Source: Flavobacteriales bacterium (GTDB lineage Bacteria > Bacteroidota > Bacteroidia > Flavobacteriales > UBA7312). Taken from it: a DNA stretch of 37,150 nucleotides. Below the pieces are notes generated by a model. The model had not been told where the DNA came from, did not search any database, and worked only from the letters and a program-made list of their open reading frames with translations. This document shows, in pieces, positions 24,217 through 33,947 of this stretch. Location of the stretch: the NCBI GenBank assembly GCA_029248105.1, contig JAQWJZ010000013.1, positions 1 through 37,150 of the forward strand, given 5' to 3'. The translations under genes and the position numbers were made by a program. Every line of letters begins with the position of its first letter. Position 1 is the first letter of the stretch.

Positions 24217-26549
24217 TAGTTGGGGTTGTTTAATTGGTTTAATACTTCTTCTAACGCCATTTCATCACGAATTAGTACTTGACGAGCTTTACTTCCTTCA
24301 AAAGGCCCTACAATTCTAGCTGTTTCTAACTGGTCAATGATTCTTCCTGCTCTGTTATAACCTAGCTTTAGTTTACGTTGAATAAGAGAGGTAGAACCCG
24401 ATTGATGTTGCACAACTACTCGGGCAGCTTGTTCAAACATAACGTCTCTATCGTCAAGATCAGCATCGCCTGTACCACCTTCAGCATCTCCTACATATTC
24501 AGGCAGTAAAAAGGCTTCAGGATACGCCCTTTGATTGCCAATAAAGTCTGTAATTTTTTCAACTTCAGGCGTATCAATGAAAGCACACTGAAGACGAATA
24601 AGGTCACTACCTAAAGATATGAGCATATCTCCACGTCCTATGAGTTGGTCAGCACCTCCTGCATCTAAGATAGTTCTTGAGTCAATTTTAGAAGTTACTC
24701 TAAAGGCTACACGAGCTGGGAAATTGGCTTTTATAATACCTGTAATAACATTTACTGATGGACGTTGTGTAGCAACAATTAGATGTATTCCAATAGCTCT
24801 TGCCAATTGTGCTAATCGAGCAATAGGTGTTTCAACCTCTTTACCAGCTGTCATTATGAGGTCGGCAAATTCGTCAATGACAAGGACTATATATGGCAAG
24901 TATTTATGCCCATCGTTAGGGTTTAGCTTTCTAGCAATAAATTTTTTGTTGTACTCAACGATGTTTCTACATTGTGCATTTTGCAATAAGTCGTAACGTT
25001 GATCCATCTCAATACAGAGGGAATTGAGGGTGTTAATTACCTTTTTTGTATCAGTAATGATTGCTTCTTCAGAATCTGGCAATTTGGCCAAAAAGTGTCT
25101 TTCTATTTTATTAAAAAGAGTAAGCTCTACTTTCTTTGGGTCAACCAAAACAAACTTGACTTGTGCAGGATGTTTTTTGTATAGTAAAGATGCAAGTATA
25201 GCATTTAATCCAACCGATTTACCTTGTCCTGTGGCACCTGCCATTAATAGGTGAGGCATCTTTGCTAAGTCGGCAACAAAGGTTTCGTTAGATATGGTTT
25301 TACCAAAGGCTACAGGTAGTTCCATATCAGAATTTTGGAATTTATCTGAGGCTATAACGGCTTTCATAGATACCGTAGTTGGATTTTGGTTTGGCACTTC
25401 AATTCCGATAGTTCCTTTTCCAGGGATAGGCGCAATGATACGAATACCTAAAGCGGATAAACTAAGGGCGATATCGTCCTCTAGGTTTTTGATTTTGGAA
25501 ATACGTACACCAGCTTCAGGAACAATTTCATAAAGCGTAATAGTAGGTCCAATAGTTGCGCTAATGGATGATATACCAATTTTGTAATTGGCCAGTGTTT
25601 CCACAATTCTATTTTTATTTGCTTCTAGCTCACTTTTATCAATTTCTATTTTTCCAGAGCCATAGTCATTTAATAGATTTATGGCAGGTATTTTGTAGTT
25701 GGACAAATCCAATTTAGGATCGTAATCACCAAGTTCTTCAAGTTTCGTTTTTATATCTTTTTGACTCAATGTATCTTCTTCATTGACATGAACCTCTATG
25801 CCTAAATCATGATCTTCGGTTTCTTTATTTTCTGTTTTAGTAACAATTTCTTTTTCAGAAGGGCTAGGGGTTTCTAATATTGTTTCGGTAGGTATTTCTA
25901 TAGTAGGCTCTTCAAAAGTGCTGATAGTAATTTCTTCAGAACTTAAATCATCAATACCGTTTTCTTCTTCAGGAATTTCGATATTTTCAGTTGTTTGATT
26001 TGATTTAAACTTTGGGTTAAAACGTATAATGATAAAAGTCAAAAGAGAAAGAAAAATGACAAAGCCACTTCCTACTTTACCGATTCGTAATGCTAGAAAT
26101 TCATTCATTTCACTACCAAATACTCCTCCAAGAATAGAAGGGGAGCTGAAAAAGGCAAAAAATAGAGAAATCCAAACAATTGCCAGTAATCCTATTGAAA
26201 ACCCTTTTTTAATAGAAAATAAAGTTTTATCAAATACAAGTGACAAACCCCAATTGAAAAATAGTAGGGGAATTAAAAATGAAGAAATACCAAAATAATG
26301 GTATAAAAATAGGTGTGATATTCTGTGACCAAACACGCCACCAAAATTTCTGATTTCATCTGTCAGTTTACCTATTTTATCTTGGTCAATATTGCCGTTA
26401 AATACATAAGAAACAAAAACGATGAATAGATATAGAGAGAAAAATAAGAATACAAAACCAATTATCTTTTTTGTTCTTTCATCTTCAATTTTTAGTTTTT
26501 GAGCTAAGCGTTTAAAGATATTTTCTTTTTTAGTTTTCTTTTTTTTCAT
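24216..26549 (-). CDS. ftsK: DNA translocase FtsK
   Basis: 777 residues. Lys-rich N-terminus, four hydrophobic membrane segments in roughly residues 25-170, an acidic linker (about 180-260), then the alpha/beta motor with Walker A GATGQGKSVGLNAI (about residue 434) and Walker B-like IVLVIDEFADLIM. The C-terminal gamma winged-helix domain (about 705-765, TSLIQRKLKLGYNRAGRII) recognises polar KOPS-type sequences in relatives. FtsK pumps chromosomal DNA through the closing septum and coordinates dimer resolution. It lies 11 bases downstream of the enoyl-CoA hydratase gene and overlaps lolA by one base. Confidence 0.96.
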   Translation of the reverse strand: MKKKKTKKENIFKRLAQKLKIEDERTKKIIGFVFLFFSLYLFIVFVSYVFNGNIDQDKIGKLTDEIRNFGGVFGHRISHLFLYHYFGISSFLIPLLFFNWGLSLVFDKTLFSIKKGFSIGLLAIVWISLFFAFFSSPSILGGVFGSEMNEFLALRIGKVGSGFVIFLSLLTFIIIRFNPKFKSNQTTENIEIPEEENGIDDLSSEEITISTFEEPTIEIPTETILETPSPSEKEIVTKTENKETEDHDLGIEVHVNEEDTLSQKDIKTKLEELGDYDPKLDLSNYKIPAINLLNDYGSGKIEIDKSELEANKNRIVETLANYKIGISSISATIGPTITLYEIVPEAGVRISKIKNLEDDIALSLSALGIRIIAPIPGKGTIGIEVPNQNPTTVSMKAVIASDKFQNSDMELPVAFGKTISNETFVADLAKMPHLLMAGATGQGKSVGLNAILASLLYKKHPAQVKFVLVDPKKVELTLFNKIERHFLAKLPDSEEAIITDTKKVINTLNSLCIEMDQRYDLLQNAQCRNIVEYNKKFIARKLNPNDGHKYLPYIVLVIDEFADLIMTAGKEVETPIARLAQLARAIGIHLIVATQRPSVNVITGIIKANFPARVAFRVTSKIDSRTILDAGGADQLIGRGDMLISLGSDLIRLQCAFIDTPEVEKITDFIGNQRAYPEAFLLPEYVGDAEGGTGDADLDDRDVMFEQAARVVVQHQSGSTSLIQRKLKLGYNRAGRIIDQLETARIVGPFEGSKARQVLIRDEMALEEVLNQLNNPN

Positions 26550-26560
26550 TCAATGAAATT

Positions 26561-27340
26561 CTACCAATTTAAATTTTCTTTTTTGAGAAAGGAGCTAATT
26601 CCTTTTTTGCAATCGTCATTTTTTCTGGCTTTGGCATTTTCTTGGACAGCATACTCAAGACCATCATCTAACGACATATATTGCAGTTTTGATATAAGCT
26701 GTTTTGTATGCTCTAAAGATTGTTCAGAAGTATGCTCACACAATTTGCTTGCTAGTTTCAATACAGTGGTATTGAGTTTTGATTTTTCAACAGCTTGATT
26801 TATCAATCCTATACTTACGGCTTCTGTTGCACTAATGATTTTACCGCTTAGCAGTAGTTCTTTAGTTTTTCCCTCGCCAATTTTACGTAAAAGAAACACG
26901 CTGACAATAGCAGGTATAAAGCCAATTTTCACTTCAGAATAGCCGAATTTAGCATCTTCCGAGGCAATAGAGAAGTCACAAACACTAGCCAATCCGCAAC
27001 CGCCGGCTATGGCATGACCTTGAATGTTGGCTATTACAACCTTCTTAAGAGTATAAATTTGCTTAAATAACTGCATTAAATTGTTAGAGTCGGCAACATT
27101 TTCTTCGTCCGAAAAAGATTGCAAAGATTGCAAGTATTTCAAATCAGCCCCAGCGCAAAACGCTTCGCCTTCAGCTTCCAAAACGATAACTTTACATTTT
27201 TCGTCGTTTTCGGCAGTATCAAAAGCCGATTTTAAACCTGTTATAAGCTGTGGATTGAGAGCATTTCTTTTTTCTGCCCTCATCAAAGTGATAAAGCCAA
27301 TTCTATTTTCACAACGGTATGCTACAAATTTATCTTTCAT
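26561..27340 (-). CDS. enoyl-CoA hydratase/isomerase family (methylglutaconyl-CoA hydratase-like)
   Basis: 259 residues from ATG 27340; a TTG at 27361 is in frame but overlaps the promoter element. Crotonase-fold signatures are NALNPQLI, AFCAGADLKYLQ (oxyanion-hole loop), IQGHAIAGGCGLASVCDF and FGYSEVKIGFIPAIVS. The second catalytic Glu (SEVKIG) is present, while the first position is Gly (GGCGLA rather than GGCELA). That pattern, with the IPA-V motif, resembles the LiuC-type methylglutaconyl-CoA hydratases of leucine breakdown, though other short-chain hydratases cannot be excluded. It is first of the minus-strand run with ftsK and lolA. Confidence 0.85.
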   Translation of the reverse strand: MKDKFVAYRCENRIGFITLMRAEKRNALNPQLITGLKSAFDTAENDEKCKVIVLEAEGEAFCAGADLKYLQSLQSFSDEENVADSNNLMQLFKQIYTLKKVVIANIQGHAIAGGCGLASVCDFSIASEDAKFGYSEVKIGFIPAIVSVFLLRKIGEGKTKELLLSGKIISATEAVSIGLINQAVEKSKLNTTVLKLASKLCEHTSEQSLEHTKQLISKLQYMSLDDGLEYAVQENAKARKNDDCKKGISSFLKKENLNW

Positions 27341-27358
27341 TTTTTTTGAAATACTCTT

Positions 27359-27366
27359 CAAATATA
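27359..27366 (-). promoter_or_regulatory. promoter -7 element for enoyl-CoA hydratase-ftsK-lolA
   Basis: On the minus strand this reads TATATTTG, an exact TAnnTTTG match, ending 18 bases before the ATG at 27340. Its overlap with the alternative TTG start at 27361 decides in favour of the ATG. Confidence 0.55.
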
Positions 27367-27427
27367 TTCAAATTTATGTGTGCAAATAATATCATCTTTA
27401 AGATTTTATTAAACCCTAAAGTATAGT

Positions 27428-27435
27428 TAAATTTG
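27428..27435 (+). promoter_or_regulatory. promoter -7 element for the arginine/SRP gene run
   Basis: TAAATTTG is an exact TAnnTTTG match 17 bases before the ATG at 27453. The 62 bases between this and the divergent element at 27359-27366 hold only AT-rich sequence. It is the only good promoter seen for the seven genes up to 35831. Confidence 0.6.
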
Positions 27436-27452
27436 CCATTCATTGAAAAAAG

Positions 27453-28367
27453 ATGATAGCACTTAATTTACATAACGAAACGAGTCAATTGGAGGTTGTT
27501 ATTCTTGGTTTGCCCGATAGCTTTGGTGGTACGCCAAAAATTGAGGATTGCTATGACCCGAAGTCTAAAGAGCATGTTTTGAATGGCACTTTTCCTACTC
27601 AAGAAAATGTTATTAACGAAATGAATGCTGTCAAAACTATTTTTTTGAAGTACGGTGTCGAAGTTTTACGACCAAATAATATAGAAGGATTAAATCAAAT
27701 TTTTTCAAGAGATATAGGATTTGTTATTGGCGACAGTTTCATTATTCCAAATATTATTGAAGATAGAAAACAAGAAATTTTAGCAATAGATACATTGCTA
27801 GAGAAAATTAGTTCCAACAAAATCATCTCTATGCCAGAAGGTGCTAGAGTTGAAGGTGGAGATGTGATGTTATGTGGCGACTATGTATTTATCGGTTATT
27901 CAAAGGAAGAAGATTTTAATAAATATCAAGTAGCAAGAACCAATAAGGCAGCTATTGACTTTTTACAATCGGCGTTTCCTAATAAAAAAGTAAGAGGCTT
28001 TGAGTTAAAAAAGTCAGACTCTAACCCTAAAGATAATGCCTTACACCTAGATTGTTGTTTCCAACCAATAGGAGAACAATCGGCTATAATGTATGCAGGT
28101 GGTTTTAAAAATACTTCAGATGTTGATTTTTTAGTTAATCACTTTGGCGAAGAAAATATCATTTTCATTACTCGAGAAGAAATGTATGAGATGAATTCTA
28201 ATGTATTTTCTATATCTCCTAAAGTTATACTTTCAGAAAAAGGATTTGTAAGATTAAATAATGAATTAAAAAACAAAGGATTCACTGTAGAAGAAGTACC
28301 TTACGCCGAAATTGCTAAAATGGAAGGTTTGTTACGTTGCTCTACATTACCATTAAGAAGAAAATGA
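27453..28367 (+). CDS. arginine deiminase / dimethylarginine hydrolase family protein
   Basis: 304 residues with the guanidino-group-modifying fold. Visible active-site parts are R86DIGF, E134GGDVML with Asp137, the H198LDCCF segment with its His, MNSNVFSISP, and the C-terminal nucleophile in LLRC296STLPLRR. Enzymes of this superfamily hydrolyse arginine, methylated arginines or related compounds to citrulline plus ammonia or an amine; which substrate applies cannot be told from sequence. Its stop overlaps the ctlX start by four bases (ATGA). Together with ctlX and argS it makes an arginine-centred group. Confidence 0.8.
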   Translation: MIALNLHNETSQLEVVILGLPDSFGGTPKIEDCYDPKSKEHVLNGTFPTQENVINEMNAVKTIFLKYGVEVLRPNNIEGLNQIFSRDIGFVIGDSFIIPNIIEDRKQEILAIDTLLEKISSNKIISMPEGARVEGGDVMLCGDYVFIGYSKEEDFNKYQVARTNKAAIDFLQSAFPNKKVRGFELKKSDSNPKDNALHLDCCFQPIGEQSAIMYAGGFKNTSDVDFLVNHFGEENIIFITREEMYEMNSNVFSISPKVILSEKGFVRLNNELKNKGFTVEEVPYAEIAKMEGLLRCSTLPLRRK

Positions 28368-29296
28368 GTCAGATTACTAAACACATATTAATGATACAAC
28401 CCGTTAGCTTTCGCTTTAACGAACAAACGGCTGTAAACAATTATTATCAAAAAGTATTGGACGGTCTATCACCTGAAGCTACACAACAGCAGGCCTTAGC
28501 GGAGTTCAACAGTTTTGTAGAGAAATTAAGGGCTAAGGGAGTCAATGTTATAGTTGTTGAGGATACTAAAGAACCAGATACCCCAGACTCTATTTTTCCG
28601 AACAATTGGGTGTCCTTTCACAATGATGGTGACGTAGGATTATATCCTATGTGTGCAGAAAATAGACGTACAGAGAGAAGAGAAGACATCTTTGATATTC
28701 TAGTTGATGATTATGGTTTTCATATTGAAGAAATTCATGACTTTACTGAATTTGAAGAATACGATAGGTATTTAGAAGGGACAGGAAGTATGATATTGGA
28801 TAGAGAAAACAAGTACTGTTATGCCGCTATCTCAGAACGAACTGACGAACAAGCAGTCATTCAATTTTGTGATGTTTTCGGCTATAAACCCGTTTGTTTT
28901 ACTGCAAATCAAGATGTAAACGGTGAACGTTTAGCTATCTACCACACCAATGTAATGATGTGTGTAGCCGATAATTTTGCTGTTATTTGCTTAGATACTA
29001 TTGATGAATTGGAAGAACGCACTCATATTATTGAGATATTGGAAGAAACAAACAAAGAAATAATAGAAATTTCAGAAGATCAAAAACAACATTTTGCAGG
29101 AAATATGTTACAGCTAATGGGAGATAAGCCATATCTGGTGATGTCTGATTCAGCGTATAATAGTTTGACTCAAGAGCAGATTTCTCAGATAGAAAATCAT
29201 TGTCCCATTATTCATAGTTCCTTAGATACCATAGAAGCATGTGGAGGTGGTAGTGCACGATGTATGATGGCCGAAATATTTTTACCTCAAGCCTAA
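28364..29296 (+). CDS. ctlX: citrulline utilization hydrolase CtlX-like protein
   Basis: 310 residues from ATG 28364, overlapping the upstream stop. It begins QITKHILMIQPVSFRFNEQTAVNN, the typical CtlX N-terminus, with SIFPNNWVSFH, MCAENRRTERR, the catalytic His194 in YHTNVMMCV and the nucleophile Cys300 in GGGSARCMMAEIF. CtlX is a member of the arginine-deiminase superfamily reported to break down citrulline. Next to an arginine deiminase-like gene it could complete a route from arginine to citrulline to ornithine. Its stop overlaps the argS ATG by one base. Confidence 0.88.
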   Translation: MSQITKHILMIQPVSFRFNEQTAVNNYYQKVLDGLSPEATQQQALAEFNSFVEKLRAKGVNVIVVEDTKEPDTPDSIFPNNWVSFHNDGDVGLYPMCAENRRTERREDIFDILVDDYGFHIEEIHDFTEFEEYDRYLEGTGSMILDRENKYCYAAISERTDEQAVIQFCDVFGYKPVCFTANQDVNGERLAIYHTNVMMCVADNFAVICLDTIDELEERTHIIEILEETNKEIIEISEDQKQHFAGNMLQLMGDKPYLVMSDSAYNSLTQEQISQIENHCPIIHSSLDTIEACGGGSARCMMAEIFLPQA

Positions 29297-31068
29297 TGAT
29301 AGATCAAGAATTACATAAAGCAGTAGAATTGGCTTTAAAAGAGCTATTTCAAGCAGAAGTACAATCTTTTCAATTTCAGAAAACTAGAAAAGAATTTGAA
29401 GGAGATATCACTTTAGTGGTTTTCCCTCTAACGAGGTTTTTCAAAAAAAGCCCTGAGCAAACAGGTGAAGTACTCGGACAATATCTAAAAGATAATGTTT
29501 CTCTCGTATCAGATTATAATACCGTTAAAGGATTTTTGAATCTAAGCATTGATAATTCCTATTGGTTATCGCAATTTCAAACGGCTTTTGATACGGATAA
29601 TTTCGGTTGTATAGAGACTTCTGAGGATTCAGCAAATCACCTAGTTGAATTTTCTTCCCCTAACACCAATAAGCCTCTGCATTTGGGACACATCAGAAAT
29701 ATCCTTTTAGGAGCATCTGTTTCAGAAATATTAAAAGCGGCTGGTAAAAAGGTCAAGAAGGTACAAATCATCAATGATAGAGGTATTCATATCTGTAAAT
29801 CTATGATTGCTTGGCTGGAGTTTGGTAATGGAGAAACACCACAGTCAACTCAGATGAAAGGCGACCATTTTGTAGGTAAGTATTATGTCATTTTTGACAA
29901 ACACTACCGTACTGAACAAGCTCAATTGGTGGAAAGTGGCATGTCAAAAGAAGAGGCTGAAAAAGAAGCACCTCTCTTCAAAAAAGCTCAAGATTTGTTG
30001 CGTAGATGGGAGGCAAAAGATGCTGAAGTTATAGCACTTTGGGAAAAAATGAATAATTGGGTGTACGATGGTTTTTCATACACTTACGACAGAATGGGTG
30101 TTGACTTTGATAAAAACTATTACGAAAGTGACACTTATCTTCTTGGTAAAGCTGTCATTCAAGAAGGATTAGATAAAGGCACTTTTTTCAAGAAAGATGA
30201 CGGTTCTGTATGGATTGATTTGACTGCCGATGGATTGGACGAGAAAATTCTATTACGTTCAGACGGAACAGCTGTCTATATGACTCAAGATATTGGTACT
30301 GCTATACAAAGGCATCAAGATTTTGATTTTTCTCACATGGCTTATACAGTAGGTAACGAACAGGATTATCATTTTAAAGTATTGTTTTTAATCTTGGATA
30401 AGTTAGGTTACGATTGGGCTAAAAACTGTTATCATTTATCCTACGGAATGGTAGATTTGCCTTCTGGAAAGATGAAGTCTAGAGAGGGCACAGTTGTTGA
30501 TGCCGATGACTTGATGCAAGAAATGGTAGACTCTGCCAAAACCATAGCTCAAGATTTAGGTAAGCTAGACGGCATGGAAGAAAAGGAGTCTAATATCCTT
30601 TATGAAAATATTGGTATGGGAGCCTTAAAATATTTTATGCTTAAGGTTGACCCTAAGAAACGTATGTTATTCGATCCAGAAGAATCTATTGATTTCAACG
30701 GTAATACCGGACCATTTATTCAATATACCCATGCACGTATTCAAACCATGGTTAAGAAATATAACAAAGAGATTCAGTTTACTATAAATGGATTGGATTT
30801 ACTAGAGAAAGAGCGTACACTTATAAAGCAGATTAATGATTTCCCAACGGTTATTCAGGAGGCAGCAAATTCATACAGTCCGGCTTTAGTGGCAAATTAT
30901 ATTTATGATTTAGTTAAAGAATTCAACGGTTTTTATCAGAATGTTCCTATTTTGATTGGCGAAGATAAAAACCAAGTAGCATTTAGAATTGCGCTTTGCC
31001 AAATGGTAGCAAGAGTAAGTAAAACAGGTATGAAATTATTAGGGGTAAATGTACCCGATAGAATGTAA
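29296..31068 (+). CDS. argS: arginyl-tRNA synthetase
   Basis: 590 residues from ATG 29296, which overlaps the ctlX stop (TAATG); an in-frame start at 29260 inside ctlX is less likely. This cytoplasmic class I synthetase charges tRNA-Arg. It has the N-terminal Add-1 domain, the HIGH motif as H129LGH in NTNKPLHLGHIRN, the KMSKS-region equivalent SGKMKSREGTVV, and the all-alpha anticodon-binding domain ending ...LLGVNVPDRM. It lies between two arginine/citrulline-metabolising genes upstream and ffh five bases downstream. Confidence 0.96.
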   Translation: MIDQELHKAVELALKELFQAEVQSFQFQKTRKEFEGDITLVVFPLTRFFKKSPEQTGEVLGQYLKDNVSLVSDYNTVKGFLNLSIDNSYWLSQFQTAFDTDNFGCIETSEDSANHLVEFSSPNTNKPLHLGHIRNILLGASVSEILKAAGKKVKKVQIINDRGIHICKSMIAWLEFGNGETPQSTQMKGDHFVGKYYVIFDKHYRTEQAQLVESGMSKEEAEKEAPLFKKAQDLLRRWEAKDAEVIALWEKMNNWVYDGFSYTYDRMGVDFDKNYYESDTYLLGKAVIQEGLDKGTFFKKDDGSVWIDLTADGLDEKILLRSDGTAVYMTQDIGTAIQRHQDFDFSHMAYTVGNEQDYHFKVLFLILDKLGYDWAKNCYHLSYGMVDLPSGKMKSREGTVVDADDLMQEMVDSAKTIAQDLGKLDGMEEKESNILYENIGMGALKYFMLKVDPKKRMLFDPEESIDFNGNTGPFIQYTHARIQTMVKKYNKEIQFTINGLDLLEKERTLIKQINDFPTVIQEAANSYSPALVANYIYDLVKEFNGFYQNVPILIGEDKNQVAFRIALCQMVARVSKTGMKLLGVNVPDRM

Positions 31069-31073
31069 AAGAT

Positions 31074-32417
31074 ATGTTTGAAAATTTATCAGAAAAATTA
31101 GAAAAAGCCTTTAAAGTCCTCAAAGGACAGGGTAGTATATCGGAGATTAATGTAGCGCAGACTATGAAAGAAATCCGTAAAGCCTTATTGGCTGCCGATG
31201 TGGATTTCAAAACAGCTAAGCAATTCACTGCTACAGTGAAAGAAAAAGCCATTGGTCAGCAAGTACTTACGGCTGTTGAGCCTGGTCAATTGCTTACCAA
31301 AATAATGCGTGACGAGTTAGCCGAATTAATGGGTAGTTCTAAATCAGATATCAACCTAGATGGTAGTCCGACCGTTATTTTGATAGCAGGACTGCAAGGT
31401 TCAGGTAAAACCACTTTTACTGGTAAGTTGGCACTGCATTTAAAAGACAAACACAATAAAAAACCTCTCTTAGTTGCCTGTGACGTTTATCGTCCTGCGG
31501 CTATTGATCAGTTAGGGGTATTGGGTGAGCAAGTAGGTACTGAGGTTTATAAAGAAACAGAAAATAAAAATCCAGTAGAAATTGCTCAAAATGCTATTAA
31601 GTACGCCAAGTCAAATAATCACAATGTAGTTATTGTGGATACGGCTGGTCGTTTGGCTATTGATAAGCAAATGATGAACGAGATAGCTTCTGTAAAGTCA
31701 GCAATTAATCCCAACGAAATATTATTTGTAGTAGATTCAATGACTGGTCAAGATGCAGTCAATACAGCTAAAGCCTTTAATGAGAAATTAAATTTTGATG
31801 GCGTTGTACTGACTAAGCTAGACGGTGATACTCGAGGTGGTGCTGCACTTACTATCCGTTCGGTAGTAGATAAGCCAATTAAGTTTATTGGTACGAGTGA
31901 AAAAATGGACGGTTTGGATGTGTTCCACCCTGATAGAATGGCTAGTCGTATTTTAGGCATGGGTGATGTTATTTCTTTGGTGGAAAGAGCACAGCAACAA
32001 TTCGATGAAGATGAAGCCCGTAAGATGCAAAAGAAAATTGCCAAGAACCAATTCGGTTTTGACGACTTTCTCAAGCAAATACAGCAAATAAAGAAGATGG
32101 GTAATATGAAGGATTTGATGGGTATGATACCAGGAATGGGTAAAGCCTTGAAGGGTGTTGATATTGACGATGATGCTTTTAAAGGAATAGAGGCTATGAT
32201 TAAGTCTATGACATTAGAAGAACGTAGCAATCCTAAAATTTTGAATGGTAGCCGAAGAAAGAGAATAGCTAATGGTAGTGGTACTTCTATTCAAGATGTC
32301 AATCAGCTTATTAAGCAGTTTGGACAAATGGGTAAAATGATGAAGATGATGCAGGGTGGTGGCGCCAAGCAAATGATGCAAATGATGAAGAATAAGGGCG
32401 GTATGCCTAGAATGTAA
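31074..32417 (+). CDS. ffh: signal recognition particle protein Ffh
   Basis: 447 residues. Ffh binds 4.5S RNA and nascent signal sequences and delivers ribosomes to FtsY. N domain about residues 1-95; G domain with [14 protein letters not shown] (from about 106), [18 protein letters not shown] and [11 protein letters not shown]; methionine-rich M domain from about 300, with the RNA-binding [13 protein letters not shown] and a C-terminal KMMKMMQGG... tail. The SRP RNA gene is not in the window. It follows argS after five bases and shares its last base with the folD ATG. Confidence 0.97.
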   Translation: MFENLSEKLEKAFKVLKGQGSISEINVAQTMKEIRKALLAADVDFKTAKQFTATVKEKAIGQQVLTAVEPGQLLTKIMRDELAELMGSSKSDINLDGSPTVILIAGLQGSGKTTFTGKLALHLKDKHNKKPLLVACDVYRPAAIDQLGVLGEQVGTEVYKETENKNPVEIAQNAIKYAKSNNHNVVIVDTAGRLAIDKQMMNEIASVKSAINPNEILFVVDSMTGQDAVNTAKAFNEKLNFDGVVLTKLDGDTRGGAALTIRSVVDKPIKFIGTSEKMDGLDVFHPDRMASRILGMGDVISLVERAQQQFDEDEARKMQKKIAKNQFGFDDFLKQIQQIKKMGNMKDLMGMIPGMGKALKGVDIDDDAFKGIEAMIKSMTLEERSNPKILNGSRRKRIANGSGTSIQDVNQLIKQFGQMGKMMKMMQGGGAKQMMQMMKNKGGMPRM

Positions 32418-33298
32418 TGCTTATGCAAATATTAGATGGTAAACAAACATCCTTAGATATTCAGCAAGAAATTGCTGAAGAGGTTAAGGTTTTGGTTGAA
32501 GAGGGTAAAAAGAAACCTCATTTAGCGGCTATTTTAGTTGGTAATAATGGGGCTAGCGAGACTTATGTAGGAGCAAAAGTTAAGGCTTGTGAAAGGGTAG
32601 GTTTTGACTCTACCTTGCTACGATTCGATGAAAGTATTACCGAAGAAGAATTAGTATTACAAGTACAAAAGATAAATGAAGATTCCAATATTGATGGATT
32701 AATCGTCCAACTGCCTTTACCATCTCACATCGATGAAATGACTATTACTGAAACCATATTACCATCTAAGGATGTCGATGGTTTTCATCCTCAAAACATC
32801 GGTAAGATGGCTTTGAACTTACCAACATTTTTACCAGCTACACCAGCAGGTATTGTCGAATTGATAAAGCGTTACGAAATACACACTGAAGGTAAGCACT
32901 GTGTTGTAGTTGGGCGTAGTCATATTGTTGGTTCACCGATGAGTATTCTTATGGCAAGAAACAGTTACCCTGGTAATTGTACAGTGACTTTGACTCATAG
33001 CCGCACGACCAATCTCAAAGAAATTTGCCTAACTGCCGATATTCTTATTGTCGCTTTAGGTCGTGCCGAATTCATTACTGCAGATATGGTCAAAGATGGT
33101 GCAACAGTGATAGATGTAGGTATTAGTAGAGTGAAATCTGATAAGACAAAAAGTGGTTGGAAGTTAAAAGGCGATGTTAATTTTGATGATGTAGCATCTA
33201 AAAGCGAATACATAACACCTGTTCCTGGTGGAGTAGGCCCTATGACTATTGCTATGCTCTTAAAAAACACATTGCAAGCTGTTAAAGGATTCAATTAA
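32417..33298 (+). CDS. folD: methylene-THF dehydrogenase / methenyl-THF cyclohydrolase
   Basis: 293 residues from ATG 32417, overlapping the ffh stop (TAATG); ATG 32423 is a possible alternative. FolD interconverts 5,10-methylene-, 5,10-methenyl- and 10-formyl-tetrahydrofolate with NADP. It has the catalytic Tyr/Lys segment [20 protein letters not shown], the Rossmann [17 protein letters not shown] and the signature [12 protein letters not shown] near the C-terminus. Supply of 10-formyl-THF for purines and initiator Met-tRNA fits with neighbouring translation genes. Its stop overlaps the queE ATG by one base. Confidence 0.96.
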   Translation: MLMQILDGKQTSLDIQQEIAEEVKVLVEEGKKKPHLAAILVGNNGASETYVGAKVKACERVGFDSTLLRFDESITEEELVLQVQKINEDSNIDGLIVQLPLPSHIDEMTITETILPSKDVDGFHPQNIGKMALNLPTFLPATPAGIVELIKRYEIHTEGKHCVVVGRSHIVGSPMSILMARNSYPGNCTVTLTHSRTTNLKEICLTADILIVALGRAEFITADMVKDGATVIDVGISRVKSDKTKSGWKLKGDVNFDDVASKSEYITPVPGGVGPMTIAMLLKNTLQAVKGFN

Positions 33299-33930
33299 TG
33301 AACAAAACTCAAGATACATTAGTTGCTCAGGGGCTTATGTTGCCTCTTATGGAGGCTTTTTACACCATTCAAGGCGAGGGTTTTCATACGGGCAAATCGG
33401 CTTTTTTTCTAAGGATAGGAGGGTGCGATGTGGGTTGCCATTGGTGTGATGTTAAAGAAAGTTGGGACGCTGAGTTACATCCACCAACATCTTTGGAGAA
33501 TATGCTCGATCAGATCCTTATTCACCCTTCAAAAACGGTGGTAGTAACAGGTGGAGAACCTTTGATGTGGAATATGCAACCCCTTACTGATAGTCTTCAT
33601 AATAAGGGAATAAGCGTACATATAGAAACTTCTGGTGCTTATCCACTAACGGGTGATTTCGATTGGATTTGTTTGTCACCTAAAAAGAATAATCCTCCCC
33701 AAGAAACAATAATTCCTAAAGCTCACGAGTTAAAGGTTATAATACACAATAGAGACGATTTCAAATGGGCGGAACAATTTGCTAGTAAATGCTCTTCTTC
33801 ATGTAAGCTATACTTACAGCCCGAGTGGAGCAAAGCCCAAGAAATGATGCCTAAAATAGTAGATTACGTGATGAATAACCCCCAATGGAATATATCTTTA
33901 CAGACGCATAAGTATATGAATATCCCATAA
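33298..33930 (+). CDS. queE: 7-carboxy-7-deazaguanine synthase QueE
   Basis: 210 residues. This radical SAM enzyme forms the 7-deazaguanine core from carboxy-tetrahydropterin in queuosine biosynthesis. The N-terminus has FYTIQGEGFHTGKSAFFLRI, then the cluster cysteines C43DVGC47HWC50D (Cx3Cx2C), then the glycine motif VVTGGEPLMW and the LSPKKNNPP and QPEW segments of the family. queC, queD and queF are not in the window. It overlaps folD by one base, and the PorE-like gene follows after 17 bases. Confidence 0.93.
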   Translation: MNKTQDTLVAQGLMLPLMEAFYTIQGEGFHTGKSAFFLRIGGCDVGCHWCDVKESWDAELHPPTSLENMLDQILIHPSKTVVVTGGEPLMWNMQPLTDSLHNKGISVHIETSGAYPLTGDFDWICLSPKKNNPPQETIIPKAHELKVIIHNRDDFKWAEQFASKCSSSCKLYLQPEWSKAQEMMPKIVDYVMNNPQWNISLQTHKYMNIP

Positions 33931-33947
33931 TCTTAAACCCCCTTGAA

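Noticed and set aside
24619-26298. Several plus-strand open frames opposite ftsK
   Set aside because: They are shadows of the long, well-conserved ftsK frame and encode no recognisable protein.
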